Source of the DNA: Ectobius pallidus
Taxonomy: Eukaryota > Arthropoda > Insecta > Blattodea > Ectobiidae
Assembly: GCA_964059195.1 (NCBI GenBank)
Contig: CAXKWD010000002.1
Span: forward strand, 170,072,559-170,136,558
Length of the DNA: 64,000 nt
Reading direction: 5' to 3'
Shown: one piece after another, positions 20,074 to 29,129 of the stretch
Position numbering within the stretch: position 1 is the stretch's first letter
Layout: the number at the start of each line of letters is the position of its first letter
Program-made: the position numbers and the translations under genes
Notes under the pieces: model-generated
The model's database searches: none
What the model was told of the DNA's origin: nothing
The model's input: only the letters and a program-made list of their open reading frames with translations

Positions 20074-23000
20074 ATGCTAACGTCTTCAGTAACATCTGAC
20101 AACAGTTGGTATGTAGACTCATGCTCATCTGTTCATCTCACTAATGAAAAAAGGAACTTCCAGAGCTTTGATCATCAGCCCAATGTTGATATAACAGTGG
20201 CCAACCAAGACACCATCAGTGCCGAAGCAACAGGTAGTGTGAAAATACCCGTGATGACCAAGGAAGGTGCTGATCAGATTAAAGCAAAAGACGTGTTATA
20301 CGCCCCAGGAAGTGCGGCAAACCTGCTATCGGTAAGCAAGATTGTGAACAGTGGATTTACGGTCACCTTCTCACCAAAGGGCAGTTTTATTAGCGACAAT
20401 GAAGGAGATTGGTCCATTGGTTTGTCGTTGGAAGGCGGAATCTACAAACTAGACACACAAGAGAGAAAAGCGTTCTTTGCAACAAAGGACCTAAGTGCTG
20501 AAATATGGCATAGAAGACTCGGTCATTTAAACTACAAGAGTGTCACCGACTTGAGCAAAAACCCAGAGACTATGGTAAACCTTCCGAACACTGGACATCC
20601 AGCTTGTGAACCTTGTATTAAGGGCAAGCATCACAGAGAGCCATTTCAGAGAAGTAGAATAAAAACAACAGGGATATTGGACATGTTGCATTCAGATGTT
20701 TGTGGCCCTATGGAAAACGAATCCATCGGTGGATCCCGGTATTTCCTCACCTTTGTGGATGACTATAGCAGGAAAACCTTTGCGTTTTTCCTCAAGCACA
20801 AGAATCAAGTGAAGAAAACCTTTGTGGAATTCAAGGCATTGATTGAGAATCAAACAGGACGCAGGATCAAGACACTTAGGACTGACAATGGTCAAGAGTA
20901 CTTAAGTAACGAAATGGAAACTTACTTGAAGGAATCTGGAATTAAACACCAGCTGACAGTCAGATACACACCCCAACAGAACGGTGTAGCAGAAAGAGAG
21001 AACCGAACTATCATAGAGAGAGCAAAGAATATGCTCTTTGATGCAGGCCTTCCGAAAAAATATTGGGCTGAAGCAGTGTCTACTGCAGTTTATTTAGGAA
21101 ACAGATCCCCAAACTCGGCGATAGGCGGAGCTATGCCAGAAGAGTTATGGACGGGATGCACACCGAGCTTGGCGCATCTGAGAATTTTTGGTTGCTCTGC
21201 ATACGCCCATATTCCGAAAGAGTTACGTCAGAAGCTGGACCCAAAGAGCAAAAAGCTCCTGTTCGTCGGCTACTGTGAAGATTCAAAGGGATACTGTCTC
21301 ATGGACCCAAAAACTGGCCAGATTACAAAAAGCCGAGATGTAATATTTCTAGAACACTCTGAGTCCGAGAATGGCGACAGAACACCTTCGCCAGCTACTC
21401 TGTTGGAAGACTTCAATGAAGAAGGAAAAGAAAGCGAAGCTGACTCAGAATTAACAAGCCATACAGACCGACCTGCTGAAAAAGCAGAGGATGAAACCGG
21501 AGGCACTATTCTCCGTAGGTCAATGAGGCCACATAAACCAGTCAAAATGGAAGATTATGTCACATACCTCACCGTGGGCCATGATCCAGCAGACCCAGAG
21601 AATGTTGCAGAAGCTCTGAGTTCATCAGACAGAGATAAGTGGAAAAGGGCAATGCAAGAGGAATACGACTCCCTTGTTTCCAACAATACCTGGCTCCCAA
21701 CGAGACTACCCGATGGAAAGAGAGCGCTTGATACCAAATGGGTTTTCAAAGTCAAGAAAGACTCAGTTGGAAACACACAACGCTATAAAGCGAGACTAGT
21801 AGTTAGAGGTTGCAGCCAAGTAGAGGGGATTGATTATAGTGAAACCTACTCCCCAGTGGTGCACTACACATCAATACGGTTTCTTTGTGCACTGGCAGCC
21901 AAGCATGATCTGGAAATGGATCAGATGGACGTGACAGCTGCATATTTACATGGGAACATCGAAGAAGAGATCTATGTGAAACCACCGAGAGAGCTTCGAA
22001 ATCCCAAAGATGAAAGTGAAGTCTGGCGACTCCAAAAATCAATGTACGGTTTGAAACAAAGTGGTCGAGCATGGAACAAGAGACTACATGATTCGCTGAC
22101 AGGGATGAAACTCAAGAGAACGGAAGCAGACCCCTGTGTATATGTCAAGAAAACCAAGGCAGGCATCGTCATTATTGCCGTCTACGTCGACGATCTATTG
22201 ATCGTGGCAAGTGATAAGCAAGAAAATGTGTTGCTGAAGGAGAAACTTTCACAATCCTTCAATATGAAGGACCTTGGGGAAGCAAAGCAGCTTCTTGGCA
22301 TGAGAATCTCCAGAGATCGCAAGGTGAAAAAAGTTTGGTTGGAACAGAGCGCATACAACCAGAAGATCCTTCAGAAGTTTGGTATGTGCGACTCTAAACC
22401 TGTATTCACTCCGTATGACCCGAACAGCAAGCTAACCAAGGACATAGAACCAAACACCCAGAAAGAAATTGAGGAAATGAAAGGTGTTCCATATCGTGAG
22501 GCAGTGGGCAGTCTACTCTATGCCAGTCAGGGCACAAGGCCGGACATTTCTTTTGCAGTCAGCAGTGTGAGTCGCTACATGCAATATCCTGGAAAACAGC
22601 ACTGGACAGCAGTCAAGAGAATTTTGCGCTACCTCCAGGGTACTGCAAATGCAAAAATAGAATTCTCCGGTGACCCGACAGCTGGACAGAATGGATATAT
22701 TGGGTATTGTGATGCTGATTGGGCCAATGACAGCGACGATCGCCGCTCAATCACAGGAAGCATTTTTCTGTTTCAAGGAGGTCCCATTGTTTGGCAGAGC
22801 AAGAGGCAGAGTTCGGTAGCATTGTCTACCACCGAGGCCGAATATATGGCTCTCTCAGCCGCCTGTCAGGAGACACTGTGGTTGCGTGCACCGGCACGGG
22901 AGCTGCAACCATCCATGGTGCTGTTCCTAACTGTCATTTTCAATGACAACAGAAGGGCGATTGACTTGACGAAGAACCAAGCTTATAGGCCTCGAACGAA

Positions 23001-23130
23001 GCACATCGACATCCGTCATCACTTCGTCAGAGAAGCACAGGAAGGTGGGGATACTGATGTACGTTTCGCAAGAACAGAAGAGATGACAGCAGATACCTTA
23101 ATGAAAGGACTGTTTGCGCCAAGACTTTGA
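20074..23130 (+). CDS. copia Pol: protease, integrase, reverse transcriptase, RNase H
   Basis: 1018 aa without an internal stop. Order and residues: retropepsin around 9-30, where the site reads WYVDSC, with Cys in place of the usual Gly after DS; GAG-pre-integrase zinc region around 145-195 (WHRRLGHL, then CEPCIKGKHH); integrase core with catalytic D about 208, D about 271 and E about 307, D and E 35 residues apart; RT with NTWLPTRLP, MDVTAAYLHG and the YVDD palm about 704-707; RNase H with YCDADW about 880, STTEAEY and a DNRRAI motif. The C-terminus has the copia-like RTKHIDIRHHFVRE. The first ATG is not the natural N-terminus: the frame continues upstream into the Gag overlap. Apart from the protease change all catalytic motifs look intact. 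Confidence 0.92.
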   Translation: MLTSSVTSDNSWYVDSCSSVHLTNEKRNFQSFDHQPNVDITVANQDTISAEATGSVKIPVMTKEGADQIKAKDVLYAPGSAANLLSVSKIVNSGFTVTFSPKGSFISDNEGDWSIGLSLEGGIYKLDTQERKAFFATKDLSAEIWHRRLGHLNYKSVTDLSKNPETMVNLPNTGHPACEPCIKGKHHREPFQRSRIKTTGILDMLHSDVCGPMENESIGGSRYFLTFVDDYSRKTFAFFLKHKNQVKKTFVEFKALIENQTGRRIKTLRTDNGQEYLSNEMETYLKESGIKHQLTVRYTPQQNGVAERENRTIIERAKNMLFDAGLPKKYWAEAVSTAVYLGNRSPNSAIGGAMPEELWTGCTPSLAHLRIFGCSAYAHIPKELRQKLDPKSKKLLFVGYCEDSKGYCLMDPKTGQITKSRDVIFLEHSESENGDRTPSPATLLEDFNEEGKESEADSELTSHTDRPAEKAEDETGGTILRRSMRPHKPVKMEDYVTYLTVGHDPADPENVAEALSSSDRDKWKRAMQEEYDSLVSNNTWLPTRLPDGKRALDTKWVFKVKKDSVGNTQRYKARLVVRGCSQVEGIDYSETYSPVVHYTSIRFLCALAAKHDLEMDQMDVTAAYLHGNIEEEIYVKPPRELRNPKDESEVWRLQKSMYGLKQSGRAWNKRLHDSLTGMKLKRTEADPCVYVKKTKAGIVIIAVYVDDLLIVASDKQENVLLKEKLSQSFNMKDLGEAKQLLGMRISRDRKVKKVWLEQSAYNQKILQKFGMCDSKPVFTPYDPNSKLTKDIEPNTQKEIEEMKGVPYREAVGSLLYASQGTRPDISFAVSSVSRYMQYPGKQHWTAVKRILRYLQGTANAKIEFSGDPTAGQNGYIGYCDADWANDSDDRRSITGSIFLFQGGPIVWQSKRQSSVALSTTEAEYMALSAACQETLWLRAPARELQPSMVLFLTVIFNDNRRAIDLTKNQAYRPRTKHIDIRHHFVREAQEGGDTDVRFARTEEMTADTLMKGLFAPRL

Positions 23131-23199
23131 TCATGTGTGCAGAACATGGGCTTGAAGTTTTGACTTTTTGATTGTTTTGATTATTCACACAAGTGAGGG

Positions 23200-23418
23200 T
23201 GTTAAAGTATTTTGTACGAGAAACAATTTGTGCGATTAATCCTTCACTTGTTCACCCGCATCAAGCGCCAACGCCACCTGTGGGTAGTTGTGTTAATCTC
23301 TGTTCTGTGTGTAGCCATGTTTATGCAGTGTACCTTGTGCTAAATATATTCCTTTGTTCATCCGAATGTACGCGAGTTGTTCTTAGTTTATTCCTGCAAT
23401 CCATTGAACATTTTCACA
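23200..23418 (+). repeat. copia 3' LTR
   Basis: 219 bp, preceded by the purine tract AAGTGAGGG (23191-23199) and followed by AATAC at 23419-23423. It keeps the three CpG sites (23234, 23258, 23273) that are CpA in the 5' LTR. The open frame at 23193-23498 is just a reading of the LTR. Confidence 0.95.
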
Positions 23419-23660
23419 AATACAATAACAAAATGGAGTTTGAGATTAATCAGGCACTGAATTTAATGGAAAGCAGAAATAGTGAAAACTACGAATGAGC
23501 TATTTGTAATTTTCAAAGACATGAACATAACCAAATAGATTGTTAGTTTGTAAAGCAAATTCAAGTGCAAAAACCAAATCACTTCTTGCACAGTTGAATT
23601 TTTTACATACAGATATTGTAAATTTTCAATTTTAAATACTGAAATCAAGGTGTAAAATAC

Positions 23661-24559
23661 TGTCACAAAGCCCAGAAAAGAATCGCCCAGAAACTGATAG
23701 AAAAAAGACTTGGCCGGAAAGTGCTAGAATTCGAGACGTCCAGAAAGGGACGGCCCTCTTATTGCTGATTGGGGTGCGCACCGATTGGCGCAGCCTGCTA
23801 CAGGCTCGGCGCGGTGAGTGGACAGTGGGCGCTCGTGGGAGGGGCCAGAGGAGGAGCCACGCGCTAAGGGCTGTGACGGCGCACCGCGCGGGCATTCTAG
23901 ACCATGCGCGGGCGGAGAACTTTCGAGACATCGACACTAGAACTTTCGTTAAGGCTATATAAGGAGTGAGTGAGTCAGAGTAGCAGTAGCAGTCAGTCAG
24001 TAAATCCGTGAACAGCAACGGCCAGTCATAGGGAGTCAGTCCGCGAGGAGTGATGAGCCAGTCAATGGGAGAACAGTCAGTCCGTAGCAGTCAGTAACAG
24101 CGGGAGAGAGTCAGCGTCGGAGTGTGAACTGGACGGAGAGCACTGATCAGCGCGACTTCAAGTAAGGGTGACTTGAGGAGCTGAGGACCTGGACGGAGTG
24201 AACCGATCAGCGCAGCTGAGGACTTGGGAAGCTGAATAGCCGGTGACCGTAGAGACTAGTCAACGGAGAGACCAGCGAACGGAAGACCTAGTCAACGGGG
24301 AACTAGTGACCGGAGAGAAGGGTGAACGGAGGAACTAGGGAACGGAAGAGCTGGTGAGCTGAGGAGCTGGTGAGCTGATCTGGATTGGACTGGGACAGTG
24401 CTGTGACGTGGCAGTGAGCCCGGACAGAAGAGTGATTTGGAGAACATTCAGGAGTTTTCTGACTGTATTGACCATTGTTTGATAGCAAATAAAGAATCCT
24501 CCATCCTTCAATTATAAACTCGGTGTTCTGATTTCGAACCCCGACGAGCCCTTGTTACA
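23661..24559 (+). mobile_element. solo LTR (Gypsy-like), 899 bp
   Basis: Begins TGTCACAAAG and ends CCTTGTTACA, imperfect inverted ends with TG...CA. A 4-bp duplication ATAC lies at 23657-23660 and 24560-24563, the size usual for Gypsy. A clear core promoter TATATAAG at about 23956 and AATAAA at 24487 fit the U3-R-U5 layout. It is strikingly GC- and CpG-rich against its surroundings and contains many degenerate repeats such as AGCTGAGGA and GTCAGTCAGT. No internal region, so it arose by LTR-LTR recombination. Class is inferred from duplication size only; open frames inside are not genes. Confidence 0.8.
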
Positions 24560-24563
24560 ATAC

Positions 24564-25639
24564 ATTCCATGTACTGTCGTAGACTTTCCTCTTAAATTGA
24601 TTTAAAAAAATTAAAAGCAATGATTATTATATTTTTAAACAGAACACCTATAAAATTCTAAACAAGAATGACAGTCCAAAAGAAATGCTCAAAAGTAGGC
24701 CTACCACATGTAATCACTTCCTTTACAAGTTATATGACCTTGTACCAGTTAACTGCTTAGACAATTAACTCTATGGAGTCTTAGGTTTTTCCATGTTGCA
24801 GATTCCGAAGGTGGAATTCATGAAACCCACTAAATGAAAACTCTTTAATGTGTGAACATTTTATTATTAAACTAAACGAAATAAATAAAATAAATGGATT
24901 TGGTATTCACATTTAACCAGAAGATAGTGGAATGTGCCTGGAAAGAAGTGATGCCCAATATCTGCTATTCTGTGGAATTACTGAATTATTTGCAAGAGGT
25001 CACTTAGACAACAATAAAGGAGGGGAAAGGAAGCGAGTGCAGCTAAGGAAAGGTAATATATCACATAGGAAGCTCAGGTCTTCATCTCCACATGCCAACA
25101 GAGGTGCAGCTGTGATCTGGATATCAGCAGCTGAGAGCAGAACTTGTACTGTAGTGCATATATAGCAGTGGCAGAGGTATAGGGTAACCAAGGTGACAAA
25201 ATAATAGCAGAAGAGAAAAGAACAATATATTGAGCAAAGTTGGAGAAGTTCAAAGGAGGAATTATGGTGCAGTATAGGGTAGTGTTTTGGAACATAGAAG
25301 GTCTAAACTCAAATTGCTAGCGGAGATGTGTATGGGATGATGAAATATGGTACCAGTAATATAAAGCCTTAAAGGCTTTTGAAGTGGGGCTGCAAAGTTG
25401 CAGTCTTAGGTTTGTGATATATTTCTCAGAAATATCCCGATTTTGCTGTTCTAATTTTAAAAATCCCCCCTCATCTCCATGAGATACAATGGAAACAGAG
25501 CGCTTGCAAAGAGAATTAATTTCCTATCCTGGGGTTGCAGGTGGATACATGTCCTTCCCTTGGAGAACTTTCAGTCTACCAGAGATAGTCCCTGCCCACA
25601 GTGCATTCTTTCCTACCTCTTTCAATGACAATTATTCAG
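24564..25639. other. AT-rich sequence, no clear gene
   Basis: Between the solo LTR and the hAT pseudogene. CAGTGGCAGAGG at 25165 could be the left terminal repeat of that hAT element (right end near 26896), but the flanking 8-mers do not match. Small overlapping frames around 24932-25295 and 25489-25689 have no family features. Confidence 0.35.
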
Positions 25640-26836
25640 GCACCAGGGAGCTGTGTTTTGTTCGGCAGTTACATGGAGTTAACTTCTAGCAGGTGCATTA
25701 TGAGCAGTGTATTAAATGGAATTGAAGCAAAAATTAGAGATTGCTACAAATATGCATATTTTGTGTGTTGTTATGCTCATCAGCTGAATCTCATAATGGA
25801 AAAAGCAGCCAAACAAAATACAAAGGCTCTGATATGTTTTGATAATTTGTGAAGTACCGTATTCCTGCTTTCTTCTCAAGGTCTCCACATAGACAGTCTG
25901 CAGTAGATTCAAGCGTTTCGAAAAGCATTCCGTCAGCTGGAGCAACAAGGTGGAATTTTAAAATAAGAACAGTAAATGTTTTTTAGGAGAAGAAGGAACC
26001 ACTGTTGGAATGTTTTGAAGCCATAATGGAATCAGAAACATAAAACAATATTACAATAAATGAGGCAAGTGCCCTGGTGCGTACTCTTGAAGATTCTGAG
26101 TTCAATTTCTGGCTCAATTTCTTTCATTTATTGATGCCTCATGACAATACATTATACAACCAACTAAAACATCGCCAGTTAGACAGTTACATGCTATGCA
26201 TGTAGTGGCTATGCATGTAGTGGCTATGCATGTAGTGTGGGAATAGTGCACAAGAACCATGAAATCAAAATTCCTAGCAAGCCCTATAAGATTGACAAAA
26301 ATCAGACAAGACTTGCAAGTTGCTAAGGAAGTGTGTGACTTCATTATCACACAAGCTAACACCTTATTTCAATTTGTAGGTCATCTGGTAGTATCTTCTC
26401 TTCTGCAAGACAAAAAGTTTTAAAGTTACAACAGCTCCTTTCCTGTGAAGCTTTCCTCAATGCTCGATGAAGAAAAACTAAAAACAGAACTCACTTTATT
26501 ATACCAGAGGCAAGAATTTGGAATCATCAGTAGCTCAGTCAAGATCTTGCAGTTTCTTCTGTTTGAGAACTTTCATGCATCATTTTCGGAAGTTACGAAA
26601 CTGTTACGTAAAGCTGTCACCATACCAATGACAACTTCCAAACCCGAATGATGTTTCTCATCTTTTAATCCAATTAATTCCTATCTTAGAAATTCGGTGG
26701 AAGAAGAACAACTGACTGCATTAGCTATGCTGTCAATTGAAAAGACTTTGCTGAAAGGCATAAGCTTACCAGAATTTAATAACAAGGAGACTGAAAAGTT
26801 TGCAATAAGACGCATGAAATTAATCTGCAAGTAAAG
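25640..26836 (+). pseudogene. hAT-type transposase pseudogene (ZMYM1/DUF4371-like)
   Basis: Fragments in family order: about 25690-25850 encodes VLNGIEAKIRDCYKYAYFVC, CYAHQLNLI, the RNase H-fold block around the conserved CxxHxLNL; about 25945-26110 TRWNFKIRTVNV, a catalytic-domain WNF block, and ALVRTLEDSEFNFWL; about 26690-26833 RNSVEEEQLTALAMLSIEKT, LLKGISLPEFNNKETEKFA, the C-terminal hAT dimerisation region. Many stops and frameshifts, and a 15-bp triplication at 26193-26237, show long decay. The BED-type zinc finger end is not seen. A CCACTG end with CAGTGG on the other strand occurs at about 26891-26896, just after the coding remnant, and probably marks the right terminus. Confidence 0.75.
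26193..26237 (+). repeat. 15-bp exact triplication
   Basis: Three perfect copies of GCTATGCATGTAGTG in tandem inside the hAT pseudogene. The repeat carries stop codons in the transposase frame. Confidence 0.9.
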
Positions 26837-26899
26837 TAAGTTCCATGATTATTTTTCATACAGCCCCCCCTTGTTTCAATAGCCAGGAGCCACCACTGA

Positions 26900-27670
26900 T
26901 AACCGCTGTCGTAGGTACTTGGTGTGTCGAAGGAGAAAGAGTGATGCTGAAATGCCATCTGTTTAGGCAAATGTGGTATATGAAAGAATAATAGAGGAAG
27001 ATAATTATATAATGAGTAGAAAGAGGAGATATAAGACATTTGACTTCTTGCTGCTTACAATTTAAATTTCCTTGGACGACTGGAATAACCATGTATTTAA
27101 TCCACCATCACACACACCTATGGCTGTCATGCCATCACTCGTGCATTGGATTTGATCTAACATGTGTTTTCTTTTCCTTTTATAGCTTTTATACTCATAC
27201 TTATGGGACTTACAATAAGTTTCTACGTAATCATTTTGAAATTTTTAAAAGCAAATACGTTATATTTTCTTTTTCAGAAACATATGATAAAAAAAATGTC
27301 CTTTTAAAAAAATTAAATATTTTACAAATCACTAATTTCAAATAATAGACCTATGTGTGAAATCAATATTAGGTACAGTAACATAAAAATACATAGGGAC
27401 ATAAAAATGAGGTCATGCATTTTAAATAAATCTTAGATTCGGTATTAGATAAAATAACACAATAATAACAATAAAAAATAATAATTAAATCTCTGATTCA
27501 CTAAACGCAAAGATTTTATGCAGGGCTCAGTCTAGGAGTAGGCCTATTCATCTGAGTCTGGGCATCTGAATCAGAATTCATACCTTCAATTGGATCATTA
27601 TCCATATCTTTTTAAACCATCTCAATATGTCTTCATCTAACATGATTCTGGCACTCTGAATACTTAATTT
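26900..27670. other. AT-rich sequence, no gene
   Basis: No recognised feature. Open frames of 76-100 codons at 26776-27345 lack any family features. Confidence 0.35.
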
Positions 27671-27674
27671 GTGT

Positions 27675-27875
27675 TAGTATATTATTATTATTTTATTACT
27701 ATTTTGTTGTTGTTATTGGTGATATTTTATTATTATTATTACTATTTTGTTCTTATTATTGGTAATATCATTTCTTTATTATTATTATTATTATTATTAT
27801 CAGTAATATTATTTCTTTATTTCTTTATTTTTATCATTATTAATATTATTAGGCGTATTGTTATTATTATTATTA

Positions 27876-27909
<34 letters not shown>

Positions 27910-27932
27910 TTATAATTATTATAATATTATAA
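27675..27932. repeat. long (TTA/ATT)n microsatellite
   Basis: About 250 bp of interrupted TTA/ATT repeats. The 98-codon open frame across it is low-complexity and not a gene. Confidence 0.95.
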
Positions 27933-28104
27933 CATTTGAAAGTGAAAAAGAATCAGAGAAAAAATAGTATTATTCAACAACTTTAGCATAAACTTAGCCT
28001 ACCTTTCATACACGGGATGAAATAGTCACAATACAAACACCATTCAAGTACCGGTATCAACTTCTTGCTAACTGTTCATGAACTTATTCGAACCATTACT
28101 GTAA

Positions 28105-28300
28105 GCTATGTTGTAATGCTGAATAGCTAATATTTTATAAAAACAACACGCAGAAGAAGTGTGTCACTGTGTGCTATGGTCTAATGCTGAATTGGTAATT
28201 GTATAAAAACAATACACAGCTGAAGTGCGTCACTGTGGGCTATTCTGTAATGCTGAACTGGTGATTGTATAAAGACAAGAGGCAGAGGAAATGCGTCATG
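28105..28300 (+). repeat. tandem repeat, three units of about 66 bp
   Basis: Units start GCTAT at 28105, 28173 and 28239 and share TAATGCTGAA, TGTATAAA or TTATAAAA, and GTGTCACTGTG or GCGTCA. Units are diverged (about 75-85 percent alike by eye), so the array is old. Confidence 0.8.
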
Positions 28301-28680
28301 CCATCACTTGCACATTTATTGTAACCTAACAAGCTGTGTCACTTTGTTAATAATACCACTGCTGGCATGTGGGTGATATGTTACGGTTGAGTTGTGCAAA
28401 TAATGAAGCACAGGTGTTATAGAAGGCAGTGATAGCAAAACAGCTCACTCTTGCAAGATATAAGCAAGTTATTGAAATATATACACAATTGTGAGTTCTG
28501 ATCTAACAGCATGAGCGATTGTGGTTCAAACTGGATATTTAAATTTAAAAGACAGAGCTCCCTAAATGCACCTCTTCAACAAAATGAGGTATTAATAAAA
28601 CAAAGAGAGCTAATCATAAAAATCCTTTTGCACTTTCATTCTGAGATACCCATAAATCTTTATTTGAAGTCCCTAATTTT

Positions 28681-28754
28681 GTATTCCCACATTTCGGTTT
28701 TGCGAGTTTTCAAAAAAGTATTCCCACATTTCAGTTTTGGGAGTTTTCAAAAAA
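28681..28754 (+). repeat. tandem duplication, 2 x 37 bp
   Basis: 28681-28717 and 28718-28754, GTATTCCCACATTTCGG type, with two differences. The 95-codon frame at 28511-28798 crosses it. Not a recognised gene. Confidence 0.9.
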
Positions 28755-29129
28755 GTAGCCTGTCCTGCAGAGTGGTAGATCACATTGCTTACATTTGAAA
28801 GTAGTTTGTTTTCCCCTTCCAGAAGCAGCTTACATTTTATTTTACATACATATGGTACACCACTTTAACATGACCTGGTATTATCACAAGACTGTGAAAA
28901 AGTTAGGGGATGCAGTACCAATTCTTTTCTTCCTACACGTTTACAAGACATGAAAACTCCCAATGAGCTGTACCAAGTTGAGTCTGGAGGTCAGTTGTCG
29001 GTTTAAATGTGTTGTGCAGGCTGTGCAGTTATTCAGATCGTAGAGAATGAAACTGTTTACAATATATCAATACATATGTTCACTCAAACAAAATTAACTT
29101 TTAACTGAAGAGGGATTTTATACTTGCAT

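Larger units (their letters stand above)
18957..23418 (+). mobile_element. copia-type LTR retrotransposon, 4462 bp
   Basis: Complete structure: 219-bp LTRs at both ends (TG...CA), a primer-binding site starting directly after the 5' LTR, a Gag frame, a Pol frame in the copia order (protease, integrase, RT, RNase H), a short purine tract AAGTGAGGG before the 3' LTR, and a 5-bp target duplication. The LTRs differ at three of 219 positions, so the insertion is fairly young. A break around 19970-20071 separates Gag from Pol, and the protease active site is altered, so this copy is probably not autonomous. Confidence 0.97.

Noticed and set aside
25165..26896. Full hAT element bounded by CAGTGG ends
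   Set aside because: The right end fits, but the flanking 8-mers do not match, so the left border is unproven.
27671..27967. 98-codon frame
   Set aside because: Translation of a (TTA)n microsatellite.
27675..28300. CRISPR-like array
   Set aside because: The repeats are a microsatellite and diverged tandem units without constant repeats and unique spacers.
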